Shown here: piece by piece, positions 6,879-13,585 of the stretch
Numbering within the stretch: the first letter of the stretch is position 1
Layout: every line of letters begins with the position of its first letter
Assembly (NCBI GenBank): GCA_964361655.1
Contig: CAYIBD010000004.1
Coordinates: 1 to 32,463, forward strand
DNA from: CAYIBD01 sp964361655
GTDB lineage: Bacteria > Patescibacteriota > Minisyncoccia > Sungbacterales > SURF-37
Length of the DNA: 32,463 nucleotides
Direction: 5' to 3'
Translations under genes and position numbers: made by a program
Notes under the pieces: generated by a model
What the model was told of the DNA's origin: nothing
The model's database searches: none
What the model saw: the letters and a program-made list of their open reading frames with translations, nothing else

Positions 6879-7348
6879 TAGTTCGGAGACACTTGAGCTA
6901 ACCTTGATGGCGCCTGAGAGAGCGCTTGATGTGATGTCGGGTCTAGATACGAGATGAAACTGCGGCAGAGTGAGGCCGGCGCCTTTGAGACGACTGGAGA
7001 TGGTTTCTCGCTCGCATGCAGTTTTCTTGCCATTCCGCTTCGGCTCAATCCAGTGGCGGCAAGCTCCAGTATCAATTCGATCGTGATGTCAGGACGCTTG
7101 AGCCGGATGACCCGCGGCTTTGACTTGAGGCCGAGGTAGCGGATGACAAGCGAGGCGTTAGCCCGGGTGCCAAGGCCGAAGCGCTGGGCGAGCTCCTCCA
7201 AACTTTTTTTACCAGCCATGACCAGAATCTCGCGGCTGGCTCCGGGCCAGTGCTTTACGTCAAACCGCTGCCACCGAAGATCAAGGCGCATCGGACCAGG
7301 CGGACGGCCAGGGCCACGCTTTGGGGCAAGCACTCCTTTTGGGGCCAC
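6878..7348 (-). CDS. N-terminal half of a split multi-HTH DNA-binding protein
   Basis: The start is GTG 7348, placed 5 nt after a near-perfect Shine-Dalgarno site (GGAGGTGA). The first residues are Lys/Arg/Gly/Pro-rich with an AT-hook-like GPGRPPGP. An HTH-like unit follows (SLEELAQRFGLGTRANASLVIRYLGL), then the start of a second (GLSRSGMARKLHASEK, ending at residue 115). After Lys115 the encoded sequence becomes Ser/Pro/Ala-rich and unlike an HTH. In the -1 frame the second HTH is completed naturally by TISSRLKGAGLTL. The real protein part is therefore 7348-7004, and the last 41 codons are probably out-of-frame translation. I recognise no named family. Confidence 0.6.
   Translation of the reverse strand: MAPKGVLAPKRGPGRPPGPMRLDLRWQRFDVKHWPGASREILVMAGKKSLEELAQRFGLGTRANASLVIRYLGLKSKPRVIRLKRPDITIELILELAATGLSRSGMARKLHASEKPSPVVSKAPASLCRSFISYLDPTSHQALSQAPSRLAQVSPN
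7002..7006 (-). other. Inferred frameshift point in the multi-HTH gene
   Basis: On the minus strand the codons GAG AAA CCA switch to the productive frame if one base is re-read, as AAA then ACC ATC. One extra A in the AAA run would restore a single 235-aa ORF from 7348 to 6642. The run is not a canonical two-site slippery heptamer, so mutation or sequencing error is more likely than programmed -1 frameshifting. Confidence 0.6.
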
Positions 7349-7416
7349 GTTATCACCTCCCTGCTGGCGGGTTTAAAGGTTCTTGGATTAATTATAGCAC
7401 GCCGGAGAAGTGTTGC

Positions 7417-7932
7417 CTAGCGGCACCCCTCGCCGTAGATGACTTTCATTTCGTGGCCGGGATTGACGTGGTTATGGAGGGTAACATCGGTAAGGCCGGG
7501 GTAGCGGACGTCGTAGATGCCAGACTCGTTCGGGGCAAGCTCGCCGTAGTCTGCGCCGGGGTCGCCAGTCGCGGCATGAGGGCTTACGCCGACGCGGATC
7601 GTATTGGTGGAGCTATTCAGGACGGTAATGAGGCACCCGATGGGGTCGTTGGCGCGGATGGTGAGGGTGGCTCGACTGAAGCCGCTCTCGCTATAGGTGA
7701 TCTGGCGTGGGTCGGTTACCTCGGCGTCAATAATATTGGTGCGGGGGCTGGCGTTCGGGTTTGGTCCTTCGAAACGAATTCCGGCATCGATCGGCGGGAG
7801 GTTCGGCGATGGTGGCGGGGGTTCAGCGGGGATGCGCTGTAAAATCGCGTTTGTGCCAAGGATCAGTATGGCCGCAAAGAGGCCGAGGCCGCCGAGAAGG
7901 AATGCAAGCTTTTGGTTCGGTGGAAGGCGCAT
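7417..7932 (-). CDS. Membrane-anchored cupredoxin-like protein
   Basis: The 171-aa protein has an N-terminal membrane helix (about 9-28), a Pro-rich linker (about 35-48) and a beta-rich domain to the C-terminus. The last part, LAPNESGIYDVRYPGLTDVTLHNHVNPGHEMKV, follows the strand-loop-strand pattern of cupredoxins, where the ligand loop sits between the last strands. Possible metal ligands are His119, His153, His155, His160 and Met162. The Cys normally found in type 1 copper sites is absent from this loop, and Cys100/Cys170 could form a disulfide. It starts 3 nt after the stop of the MutY-like gene. Copper binding is not established from sequence. Confidence 0.6.
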   Translation of the reverse strand: MRLPPNQKLAFLLGGLGLFAAILILGTNAILQRIPAEPPPPSPNLPPIDAGIRFEGPNPNASPRTNIIDAEVTDPRQITYSESGFSRATLTIRANDPIGCLITVLNSSTNTIRVGVSPHAATGDPGADYGELAPNESGIYDVRYPGLTDVTLHNHVNPGHEMKVIYGEGCR

Positions 7933-7935
7933 ATG

Positions 7936-8751
7936 TTAGCGTGGAATGAGAACGCGTTTGTCGCTCGCCGCGATGAGCCCTTCGCGAGCCATCTGCCGGA
8001 TGATGGCGCGAAAGGCATCTCGAGCTGTAGTCGGCGTAAGGGCGTGTTGTAACGCATTGATTGACCTTGGTCCATCGTGGACAACAGCGGCGAGGATTTG
8101 ACCGCGGAGCTCGCGCCGCGAGCCGGTAAAAGCCGGCTGCGTGGCATAGCCAGCGCTCCGGCGGTTCGGATTTTCGACGTGTTTCAGCGCAAGCGCCCCA
8201 TAGTCCATGAGCGCCCAGTACCACTGGTGGATAGAGCGGCCGGGAAGGGTGCGCTGGATTTCGTGGAGAATTTCTCGATCCTTCACACGGCGACGGCGCT
8301 TGAAGAAAAAGAGGATGTAGACGCGCCGAATGTTGGTCTCGAGAAACGCGACGCGTTTACGGAATGCAAATACGCCAATAGCCCCCGCCGTGGCCGGACC
8401 AATGCCGGGCAGGCGCCGCAGGACCGCCGGATCGCTCGGGATCTCACCACCATAGTCGCGCACGACCGCCGTGGCCAGCCGCTTGAGGTACACGGCGCGG
8501 CGATTATACCCCATTCCCTGCCAAACGTTCAGGATCTTTGCCAGTGGTGCTCGGGCAAGCGCAGGCATGTCAGGGAAAGCTCTCAAGAACTCTGGATACT
8601 TACGAAGGACGCGGGAAACCTGGGTCTGTTGCAGCATGACCTCGGAGACGAGGATTCTATAGGGATCGCGGGTTTTGCGCCACGGGAGGCCATGCCGGCC
8701 ATGATGTCGGTACCAGGCGCGGATGTGCGTTTGGAATTCGGAAGCGGTCAT
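7936..8751 (-). CDS. mutY: MutY-like A/G-specific DNA glycosylase without Fe-S cluster
   Basis: MutY-family enzymes remove adenine mispaired with 8-oxoguanine. The 271-aa protein has the N-terminal family block LPWRKTRDPYRILVSEVMLQQTQV with the catalytic Glu37, GMGYNRRA at about 79-86, and a helix-hairpin-helix LPGIGPATAG at 114-123. Where EndoIII and MutY usually have Asp after the hairpin, this protein has Glu138 in LETNIRRV. The C-terminal Cys4 Fe-S cluster is missing: the region after MDYGALAL has no Cys and reads NPNRRSAGYATQPAFTGSRRELRGQI. A winged-helix-like tail replaces the MutT-like recognition domain. Substrate specificity is therefore less certain than the fold. Confidence 0.8.
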   Translation of the reverse strand: MTASEFQTHIRAWYRHHGRHGLPWRKTRDPYRILVSEVMLQQTQVSRVLRKYPEFLRAFPDMPALARAPLAKILNVWQGMGYNRRAVYLKRLATAVVRDYGGEIPSDPAVLRRLPGIGPATAGAIGVFAFRKRVAFLETNIRRVYILFFFKRRRRVKDREILHEIQRTLPGRSIHQWYWALMDYGALALKHVENPNRRSAGYATQPAFTGSRRELRGQILAAVVHDGPRSINALQHALTPTTARDAFRAIIRQMAREGLIAASDKRVLIPR

Positions 8752-8754
8752 GGT

Positions 8755-8774
8755 ATAGTAGAGCTCGGTACTAT
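8755..8774. promoter_or_regulatory. Inverted ATAGTA/TACTAT between divergent genes
   Basis: ATAGTA (8755-8760) and TACTAT (8769-8774) form an inverted repeat with an 8-nt centre between mutY and the aquaporin gene. Each arm reads as a -10-like TACTAT for its own direction. It could be a pair of divergent -10 boxes or an operator. On the mutY side only 3 nt separate it from the ATG. Confidence 0.35.
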
Positions 8775-8804
8775 CTTTCTCTAAGGCACTCTCACTCTAC
8801 TGGT

Positions 8805-9497
8805 ATGTGGGATAAGAATCAAAAGGCTGCGGTACTGGCGGAGGGCATTGGAACGCTGCTCTTCGTTTTCCTCGGGGCCGGGACAGTGGTCGTCACCGGC
8901 GGGCTCCTGGGTGAACAACTCACCGCGGCTCGGCTCATGGCGATTGCCTTGGCCCATGGCCTGGCCATTACACTCCTCGTGGCGGCCACTGCACGGATCT
9001 CCGGCGGGCACCTCAATCCAGCGGTCACGCTAGCAGCGTTGGTTACCGGCAAGATCCGAATCTCGAACGGTGCTGCGTATATCGCAGCCCAACTCGTTGG
9101 GGCAGCGCTCGGGGCGCTCCTCGTCTCCTGGGTTATCCCCGTGGCGGCCCACGGTAACCTCGGCGCCCATAGCCTTGGCCTCGGCATCTCGATCAACCAA
9201 GGGCTGTTGGCCGAAATCATCCTGACATTCGTCTTGGTGTTCGTGGTGTTTGGAACGGCGATCGACCCCCGTGGCCCGGGGCACCTTGCGCCGATTGCCA
9301 TTGGCTTGGCCGTGCTCGTTGATCACCTCTTCGGCGTTCCGGTCACCGGCGCTTCCATGAACCCGGCCCGGAGCTTTGGGCCGGCGCTGGTTGCCGGGGT
9401 GTGGGCGGGGCATTGGATCTACTGGATCGGTCCGCTCATCGGTGGGGTGCTGGCGGGGCTCGCCTACCAATTCCTCTTCCGACCGCGAGATACCTAG
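8805..9497 (+). CDS. Aquaporin / MIP-family channel
   Basis: MIP channels pass water or small neutral solutes across the membrane. The 230-aa protein has the six-helix pattern and both pore signatures: GGHLNPAVT (NPA 71-73) and SMNPARSFGPA (NPA 186-188). By alignment in my head with E. coli AqpZ, the selectivity filter would be His51, His174, Ala183 and Arg189. AqpZ has Phe, His, Thr and Arg, so solute range cannot be assumed to be water only. Length and helices are intact. The ATG is preceded by no Shine-Dalgarno site. It is divergent from mutY and starts a short run of membrane genes. Confidence 0.93.
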   Translation: MWDKNQKAAVLAEGIGTLLFVFLGAGTVVVTGGLLGEQLTAARLMAIALAHGLAITLLVAATARISGGHLNPAVTLAALVTGKIRISNGAAYIAAQLVGAALGALLVSWVIPVAAHGNLGAHSLGLGISINQGLLAEIILTFVLVFVVFGTAIDPRGPGHLAPIAIGLAVLVDHLFGVPVTGASMNPARSFGPALVAGVWAGHWIYWIGPLIGGVLAGLAYQFLFRPRDT

Positions 9498-9571
9498 CTC
9501 CGGCCTGCCGGCGTGGCTTGGCACGGGGATGGAGAGATGTGCAAAACTCGGTTTGGGCGGCCGCCGGCCGG

Positions 9572-9580
9572 TGCTATACT
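9572..9580 (+). promoter_or_regulatory. Extended -10 promoter upstream of the 9637 gene
   Basis: TGCTATACT is an extended -10, with a weak TTGGGC (9553-9558) 16 nt before the hexamer. A leader of about 50 nt would result. GGAGGT follows at 9581-9586 but is too far from the ATG to act as its ribosome site. Confidence 0.5.
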
Positions 9581-9636
9581 GGAGGTGTAATCAAACCTCA
9601 TCCCAAAGGTCGATTAGTTCGTAGGCCTTCATTGCA

Positions 9637-10032
9637 ATGAATCCAAAGCAATTTTTGCAGATCGGCGGTGTGGTGCTCGTCTTGGTCGGCATCCTTGGGT
9701 TCGTCGGAGTCATCGGCCCCACCGCGGAGCGGAGCATCTTCAAGAGCGCGTGGTGGTTTGACAACCCCGAGAACTGGGCCCACCTCGTCTTGGGCATCGT
9801 AGCCCTCATCGCCGCCTACGCCATCGGGCGAAACCTCCAGCGGCCGCTCGTCATGGTCCTCGGGGTAATCGGGGTGCTGGTGGGACTCTACAGTTTGCTC
9901 GTCTCCAACATGTTCCTCGGCGCGAACCTCGAGAACCCGGCCGACTCGCTCCTGCATATTATTGTCGGCGCCTGGGCGCTTTGGGCTTCCTGGAAAAAGG
10001 AGTCAGCGCCGGCCATGGGCGGCGGCATGTAG
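9637..10032 (+). CDS. Four-helix membrane protein (DUF4383-like)
   Basis: The 131-aa protein has four hydrophobic segments: about 7-27, 48-66, 70-92 and 103-118. A WWFDNPENWAHLVLGIVAL block lies before the second helix. Its length and the ENWAHL-glycine-rich pattern resemble small DUF4383-type proteins, but I am not certain of the family. It ends in a Met/Gly-rich tail. It has its own extended -10 promoter and no clear Shine-Dalgarno sequence. No catalytic residue pattern is seen. Confidence 0.65.
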   Translation: MNPKQFLQIGGVVLVLVGILGFVGVIGPTAERSIFKSAWWFDNPENWAHLVLGIVALIAAYAIGRNLQRPLVMVLGVIGVLVGLYSLLVSNMFLGANLENPADSLLHIIVGAWALWASWKKESAPAMGGGM

Positions 10033-10056
10033 GCAGAGGATTTCTCGGCCCGCAAA

Positions 10057-10085
10057 CGAAACTCCGGCTTCCGGCCGGAGTTTCG
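10057..10085 (+). terminator. Perfect 11-bp hairpin after the DUF4383-like gene
   Basis: CGAAACTCCGG (10057-10067) and CCGGAGTTTCG (10075-10085) form a perfect stem with a 7-nt loop. It follows the stop of the upstream gene. No T-run follows, and the next promoter (10086-10094) abuts it, so it may isolate the two transcription units. Confidence 0.5.
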
Positions 10086-10094
10086 TGCTATGAT
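10086..10094 (+). promoter_or_regulatory. Extended -10, leaderless-type promoter of the 10101 gene
   Basis: TGCTATGAT is an extended -10 whose last base is exactly 6 nt before ATG 10101. The transcript would begin at or beside the start codon. No -35 box is clear; the extended -10 and the hairpin immediately upstream are the visible elements. Confidence 0.55.
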
Positions 10095-10100
10095 GGGAGC

Positions 10101-10562
10101 ATGAAGGCGCTTCTCACCCTCTTCGTCATCGCTGGCCTCGGCTACGGGCTTGTCTACTTCATCCCATCTGAAGCCAAGAAACGGGCACTGGCGTCTCTCG
10201 GGTTAAGCCAATTCTTCGGTGAGACGCTGCCGCACTACCTCCGGGAAAAGTTTCGCATTCCGCCGGATCCAGCCAAGACCCGAAGGAAGCTCTTGGAGGA
10301 TCTTGCTACCACCATCACCTCGATTGAGCGCGAGCTCGAAGGCGTTGTGCCGGTAACGACGAACGGCGAGCCGGCAAAGCTGCCACGAGAAGAGGCGATT
10401 CGAGCCGGCGTGGAAAAATCGCGTGAACTCCTCGCAAAGTCGGAGGATGTGCTCCGCGAGCTGACCGAGGCCAATACCGGCGCTGGCGTGGTTCGCACCT
10501 TCGCCGGCCGGCTGCGCGACAAGGTCTTGCCACCTCCGGCTGAATGTCCAGTACCAGAGTAA
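10101..10562 (+). CDS. Small membrane-anchored protein of unknown function
   Basis: The frame is open from further upstream, but ATG 10101 follows an extended -10 by 6 nt and begins a clean hydrophobic anchor (MKALLTLFVIAGLGYGLVYF). The protein is then 153 aa. The rest is predicted helical and highly charged, with possible coiled coil from about 55 to 130, and includes LLEDLATTITSIEREL and KSRELLAKSEDVLRELTEAN. I recognise no family. The topology suggests a helical part extending from one side of the membrane. Confidence 0.6.
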   Translation: MKALLTLFVIAGLGYGLVYFIPSEAKKRALASLGLSQFFGETLPHYLREKFRIPPDPAKTRRKLLEDLATTITSIERELEGVVPVTTNGEPAKLPREEAIRAGVEKSRELLAKSEDVLRELTEANTGAGVVRTFAGRLRDKVLPPPAECPVPE

Positions 10563-10582
10563 CGGTGAAAATTGAAAACAAA

Positions 10583-10610
10583 AGGAGGTCTAGTATCTGG
10601 TTGACCTCCT
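10583..10610 (-). terminator. Intrinsic terminator of the small Cys-rich gene (minus strand)
   Basis: AGGAGGTC (10583-10590) and GACCTCCT (10603-10610) form an 8-bp stem. Read on the minus strand it is followed by TTTTGTTTTC, a proper U-tract. It lies just after the stop of the small minus-strand ORF and opposite the 3' end of the plus-strand gene. Confidence 0.65.
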
Positions 10611-10628
10611 GCGGCGAGTCGCTCTCCA

Positions 10629-10769
10629 TTAGCGGATGAATACCCGCGCGATCTCGCAGCCGCACTTGCGACTCGTGCAACGAGCGTACTCGTCGTCCTC
10701 GCACCGGGTGCAGGCGCGCCGGCACTCGGGATCAAGGGTCTGGCGGATTTCGTCCTGTCTTGGCAGCAT
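10629..10769 (-). CDS. 46-aa Cys-rich small protein
   Basis: This short ORF starts at ATG 10769, just after AGGAGGGG on the minus strand, and ends in TAA followed by an intrinsic terminator. That makes it a complete small transcription unit. The protein has six Cys (CRRACTRCEDDEYARCTSRKCGC) among acidic and basic residues and no hydrophobic anchor. The Cys spacing could form a small zinc-binding or disulfide knuckle, but no family is recognised. It lies opposite the spacer between two plus-strand genes and overlaps neither downstream start at 10785 or 10815. A chance ORF cannot be excluded. Confidence 0.5.
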   Translation of the reverse strand: MLPRQDEIRQTLDPECRRACTRCEDDEYARCTSRKCGCEIARVFIR

Positions 10770-10814
10770 CACTCCCCTCCTCTCATGGGCTTCCAGACGG
10801 GTCTTAGATACAGC

Positions 10815-11693
10815 ATGGTTAAATTTGAAAGTCAAATTGTGGATAAGATGCTTTTTTACGCCGCCATTTTCTTGCTCGGCCTTCTCCTCGTGGCCTTGTG
10901 GAGCGCCTGGATTACGGTGCGACCGACAAGGATTCGTATTCCCCTCACGCCACAGCACTACCACCTGCCGGCCGAGGAGGTGACGATCAGAACCAGTGAC
11001 GGGTTAGATCTTTCGGCCTGGTTCATCCCCCGCGAGGACCGTGCCGTGGATGCGCCGGTGGTCATCCTCCTCCACGGCTATCCCGCCGAGAAGGGCGATA
11101 TGCTCGGCATAGCGCAAGCACTCCACCCTTACCTGGCAACGTTAGTCATGGACTTACGCTACTTCGGCAAGAGCCAAGGCCGCTTCACGACGCTCGGGCT
11201 ACGCGAGCGGGACGATCTTTCGCGCGCCGTTGACTACCTCGAGGGGCGAGGGTTGCGTCGGATCGGCGTCTTTGGATTTTCCATGGGCGGTGCGGTGGGG
11301 ATGATGGCCGCCGCCGATGATTCCCGCATCCGGGCGGTTGCGACGTACGGCTCGTATTCGGATTTGATCACGCTCGGCCGCGAGGCCTATCGCAATCTCT
11401 GGATCCTGAAGTATCCCCTGGTGGAGATGATGCGCTGGTGGGCCGAGGCCATCCTCGGCGATGACCCAACGGCTATATCGCCGCTCGGGGCAGCCGGAAC
11501 GTTTGGGGTACCGGCGTTGATCACCCACAGCCGCGCCGATGAGCAAATTCCCTTCCACCACGCTGAAGCGTTGCGCCGGGCGCTCGGGACCAATCCGAGA
11601 GCCGAATTCTATTTCTTCGATCAGGGCCGCCATGGAGATCTCCCGGCGGACTACGAGGAGCGGCTCATTTATTTCTTCCTCCGCTCGATCTAG
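10815..11693 (+). CDS. Membrane-anchored alpha/beta hydrolase
   Basis: From ATG 10815 the protein has 292 residues (302 from ATG 10785). A membrane helix lies near the N-terminus (FYAAIFLLGLLLVALWSAW). It is followed by an alpha/beta-hydrolase fold of the peptidase-S9/serine-aminopeptidase-like type: LLHGYP oxyanion region, DLRYFGKSQG, nucleophile elbow GFSMGG, acid in SRADEQIP and GRHGDLP. In numbering from 10785 the triad would be Ser166, Asp252 and His283. Substrate cannot be read from sequence. The start at 10815 is preferred because a TTAGAT box lies 5 nt upstream, but it is not certain. Confidence 0.85.
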   Translation: MVKFESQIVDKMLFYAAIFLLGLLLVALWSAWITVRPTRIRIPLTPQHYHLPAEEVTIRTSDGLDLSAWFIPREDRAVDAPVVILLHGYPAEKGDMLGIAQALHPYLATLVMDLRYFGKSQGRFTTLGLRERDDLSRAVDYLEGRGLRRIGVFGFSMGGAVGMMAAADDSRIRAVATYGSYSDLITLGREAYRNLWILKYPLVEMMRWWAEAILGDDPTAISPLGAAGTFGVPALITHSRADEQIPFHHAEALRRALGTNPRAEFYFFDQGRHGDLPADYEERLIYFFLRSI

Positions 11694-11700
11694 GGATGGC

Positions 11701-11744
11701 ATCCAGCCAAAACGCCCACCCTAGGGTGGGCGTTTTGGCTGGAT
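11701..11744. terminator. Perfect 44-nt palindrome, bidirectional terminator
   Basis: The two 22-nt arms are exact reverse complements centred on CT|AG (11722/11723). It lies 7 nt after the hydrolase stop and downstream of the ATP synthase operon read from the other strand. An inner TTTT lies in each 3' arm, not after it. It is the best candidate terminator for both converging units. Confidence 0.7.
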
Positions 11745-11768
11745 CAGTTTCCGTTGGGATCAAGACGG

Positions 11769-11927
11769 TTAGTGGTTAGCGTGCGGCTTGGTAGCTACAA
11801 GCGAGATGGACTTGATTCCATATTTCACCATCACGTCATCGTGGGTGAGGAATTGGTATTGGGGATTGTCCTTGTGGCGTTCAATCCGTAGGCCGGCCCC
11901 CTCGATTAAGCGGAAATATTCCCAATT
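11769..11927 (-). pseudogene. C-terminal remnant of a methyltransferase-like gene
   Basis: On the minus strand a frame runs from just after an in-frame TAA (11928-11930) to TAA at 11769-11771 with no start codon at its upstream end. It encodes NWEYFRLIEGAGLRIE, then FLTHDDVMVKYGIKSISLVATKP. The strand-turn-strand ending GIKSISLVATKP resembles the last strands of class I SAM-dependent methyltransferases. It lies immediately downstream of atpC, so a once complete gene may have been cut down to its tail. The family call is tentative. Confidence 0.45.
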
Positions 11928-11939
11928 TTAACACTGACA

Positions 11940-12179
11940 CTAGTCGGCCAGCACGGTGAGGGTGTTTTGGCGGTTCATCTCGAGGAAGCCGCCCGAAATA
12001 TTGAGCCGGGTGCGGCTCCTGTCGGGCGTAGTGATGGTGGCCTGATGCGGTGCCAAAAGCGTGATTAGGGGCACGTGGTGATCGAGCAGGGTGATTTCTC
12101 CGGTGGTGGTTTTCACCGTGAGGGCCGTGGCCTCACCTTCGAATTCAATCTTCTTGAGAGAGTAGATGGATAATCTCAT
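11940..12179 (-). CDS. atpC: ATP synthase F1 epsilon subunit, short form
   Basis: Epsilon links the c-ring to the gamma shaft and, in many bacteria, brakes ATP hydrolysis through its C-terminal helices. This protein has only 79 residues. It matches the N-terminal beta-sandwich (TGEITLLDHHVPLITLL, ISGGFLEM, LTVLAD) and stops where the two-helix inhibitory arm would begin. Its ATG overlaps the atpD stop as ATGA, which shows coupled translation. The truncation is a clean stop, and such short forms are known. It is the last gene of the operon. Confidence 0.9.
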   Translation of the reverse strand: MRLSIYSLKKIEFEGEATALTVKTTTGEITLLDHHVPLITLLAPHQATITTPDRSRTRLNISGGFLEMNRQNTLTVLAD

Positions 12180-13585
12180 GTGAGAGACCCTTTCATATAG
12201 AATAAATCCTCGGGCTTGTCGTCGTGTTTGCCTTCGATAATGGCCTTAAAGCTCCTGACCGTGGTTTTGAGCGGCACGTACTGTCCGGATCGGCCGGTGA
12301 AGGTCTCGCCAACAAAGAAGGGCTGGGAGAGAAACTTTTGGATCCTGCGGGCGCGGTTCACGGTTAGCTTGTCTTCGTCGGAGAGCTCCTCCATCCCGAG
12401 GATGGCGATGATGTCTTGCAGCTCCTTATAGCGCTGCAAAATCTGCTGCACTCGACGCGCCACATCGTAGTGCTCTTGCCCTACGATCTTGGGGTCAAGG
12501 GCGCTCGAGGTCGAGGCCAGGGGATCTACCGCCGGGTAAATGCCGATTTCGGTCAACTGGCGCGAGAGGACGATGGTGGAATCAAGATGCGCAAACGTTG
12601 CGGCCGGCGCGGGATCGGTGATGTCATCGGCCGGCACGTAGATGGCCTGGACCGAGGTAATGGAGCCGTTTTTGGTTGAGGTAATCCGCTCCTGCAGCTC
12701 ACCCATTTCATCGGCGAGGGTCGGCTGGTAGCCGACGGCCGATGGCAGACGGCCCAAGAGCGTTGAGACCTCGGAGCCGGCCTGCGAGAATCGAAAGATG
12801 TTGTCAATGAAGAGGAGCACGTCCTTTCGTTCCTCATCGCGGAAATATTCGGCCATGGTGAGGGCCGAGAGGGCTACGCGGAGGCGCGCCCCCGGCACTT
12901 CGTTCATCTGACCGAAGACGAGCACGGTCTTGTTGATCACCCCGGATTCCTTCATCTCGTTCCAGAGATCGTTGCCTTCGCGCGTCCGCTCCCCTACCCC
13001 GCCGAAGACCGAGACGCCGCCCGCTTCTTCCGCGACGTTCCGAATCAGCTCCATCAGGAGCACGGTCTTGCCAACTCCGGCGCCGCCAAAGAGCCCTACC
13101 TTGCCGCCCTTGATGAATGGCGCCAGAAGATCAATGACCTTGATGCCGGTTTCAAACACTTCGGTCTTGGTGGACTGATCCGTGAGGGCCGGTGCGGGTC
13201 GGCGGATGGGCCAGCGCTTCTTGAACGTTGTTTGGCCCCCTTCGGCATCGAGCCGCTTGCCCGTAACGGTAAAGATTTTGCCGAGGACTTCTTGACCCAC
13301 CGGCACGCTGATCGGCTGGCCGGTATCTTTGACCGGAGTTCCGCGCTTGAGACCGTCGGTTGAGGCGAGCGCAATGGCCCGCACCCGGCCGGGCTCGAGG
13401 TGCCTGGCTACCTCAAGAGTAAGCGGCGGCTGGAGGGCCTCAATCACGAGGGCGTTACCGATTGCTGGCAGGGAGGATTCCTCGGCAAAGGTAACATCAA
13501 CCACCGGCCCGATGATCTGGACAACGCGGACCTGATGATGCGGATGCTGCGGACGTGATGGGGATGACGCTGATTTCGGTTTCAT
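12176..13585 (-). CDS. atpD: ATP synthase F1 beta subunit
   Basis: Beta holds the catalytic nucleotide sites of F1. The 469-aa protein has a short charged and His-containing N-terminal extension, then VVQIIGPVVDVTF, Walker A GGAGVGKT, the catalytic Glu region GERTREGNDLWNEM, Walker B VLLFIDNIFRF and the C-terminal lever. The usual DELSEED lever motif reads EELSDED here. It overlaps atpG and atpC by ATGA at both ends. Confidence 0.97.
   Translation of the reverse strand: MKPKSASSPSRPQHPHHQVRVVQIIGPVVDVTFAEESSLPAIGNALVIEALQPPLTLEVARHLEPGRVRAIALASTDGLKRGTPVKDTGQPISVPVGQEVLGKIFTVTGKRLDAEGGQTTFKKRWPIRRPAPALTDQSTKTEVFETGIKVIDLLAPFIKGGKVGLFGGAGVGKTVLLMELIRNVAEEAGGVSVFGGVGERTREGNDLWNEMKESGVINKTVLVFGQMNEVPGARLRVALSALTMAEYFRDEERKDVLLFIDNIFRFSQAGSEVSTLLGRLPSAVGYQPTLADEMGELQERITSTKNGSITSVQAIYVPADDITDPAPAATFAHLDSTIVLSRQLTEIGIYPAVDPLASTSSALDPKIVGQEHYDVARRVQQILQRYKELQDIIAILGMEELSDEDKLTVNRARRIQKFLSQPFFVGETFTGRSGQYVPLKTTVRSFKAIIEGKHDDKPEDLFYMKGSLT

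Noticed and set aside
6878..7348. Programmed -1 frameshifting
   Set aside because: The site reads GAG AAA CCA and lacks a two-site slippery heptamer or an obvious downstream pseudoknot, so a simple indel is more likely.
8077..8784. 235-codon plus-strand ORF opposite the MutY-like gene
   Set aside because: The opposite frame has clear glycosylase motifs along its length, and this one shows none.
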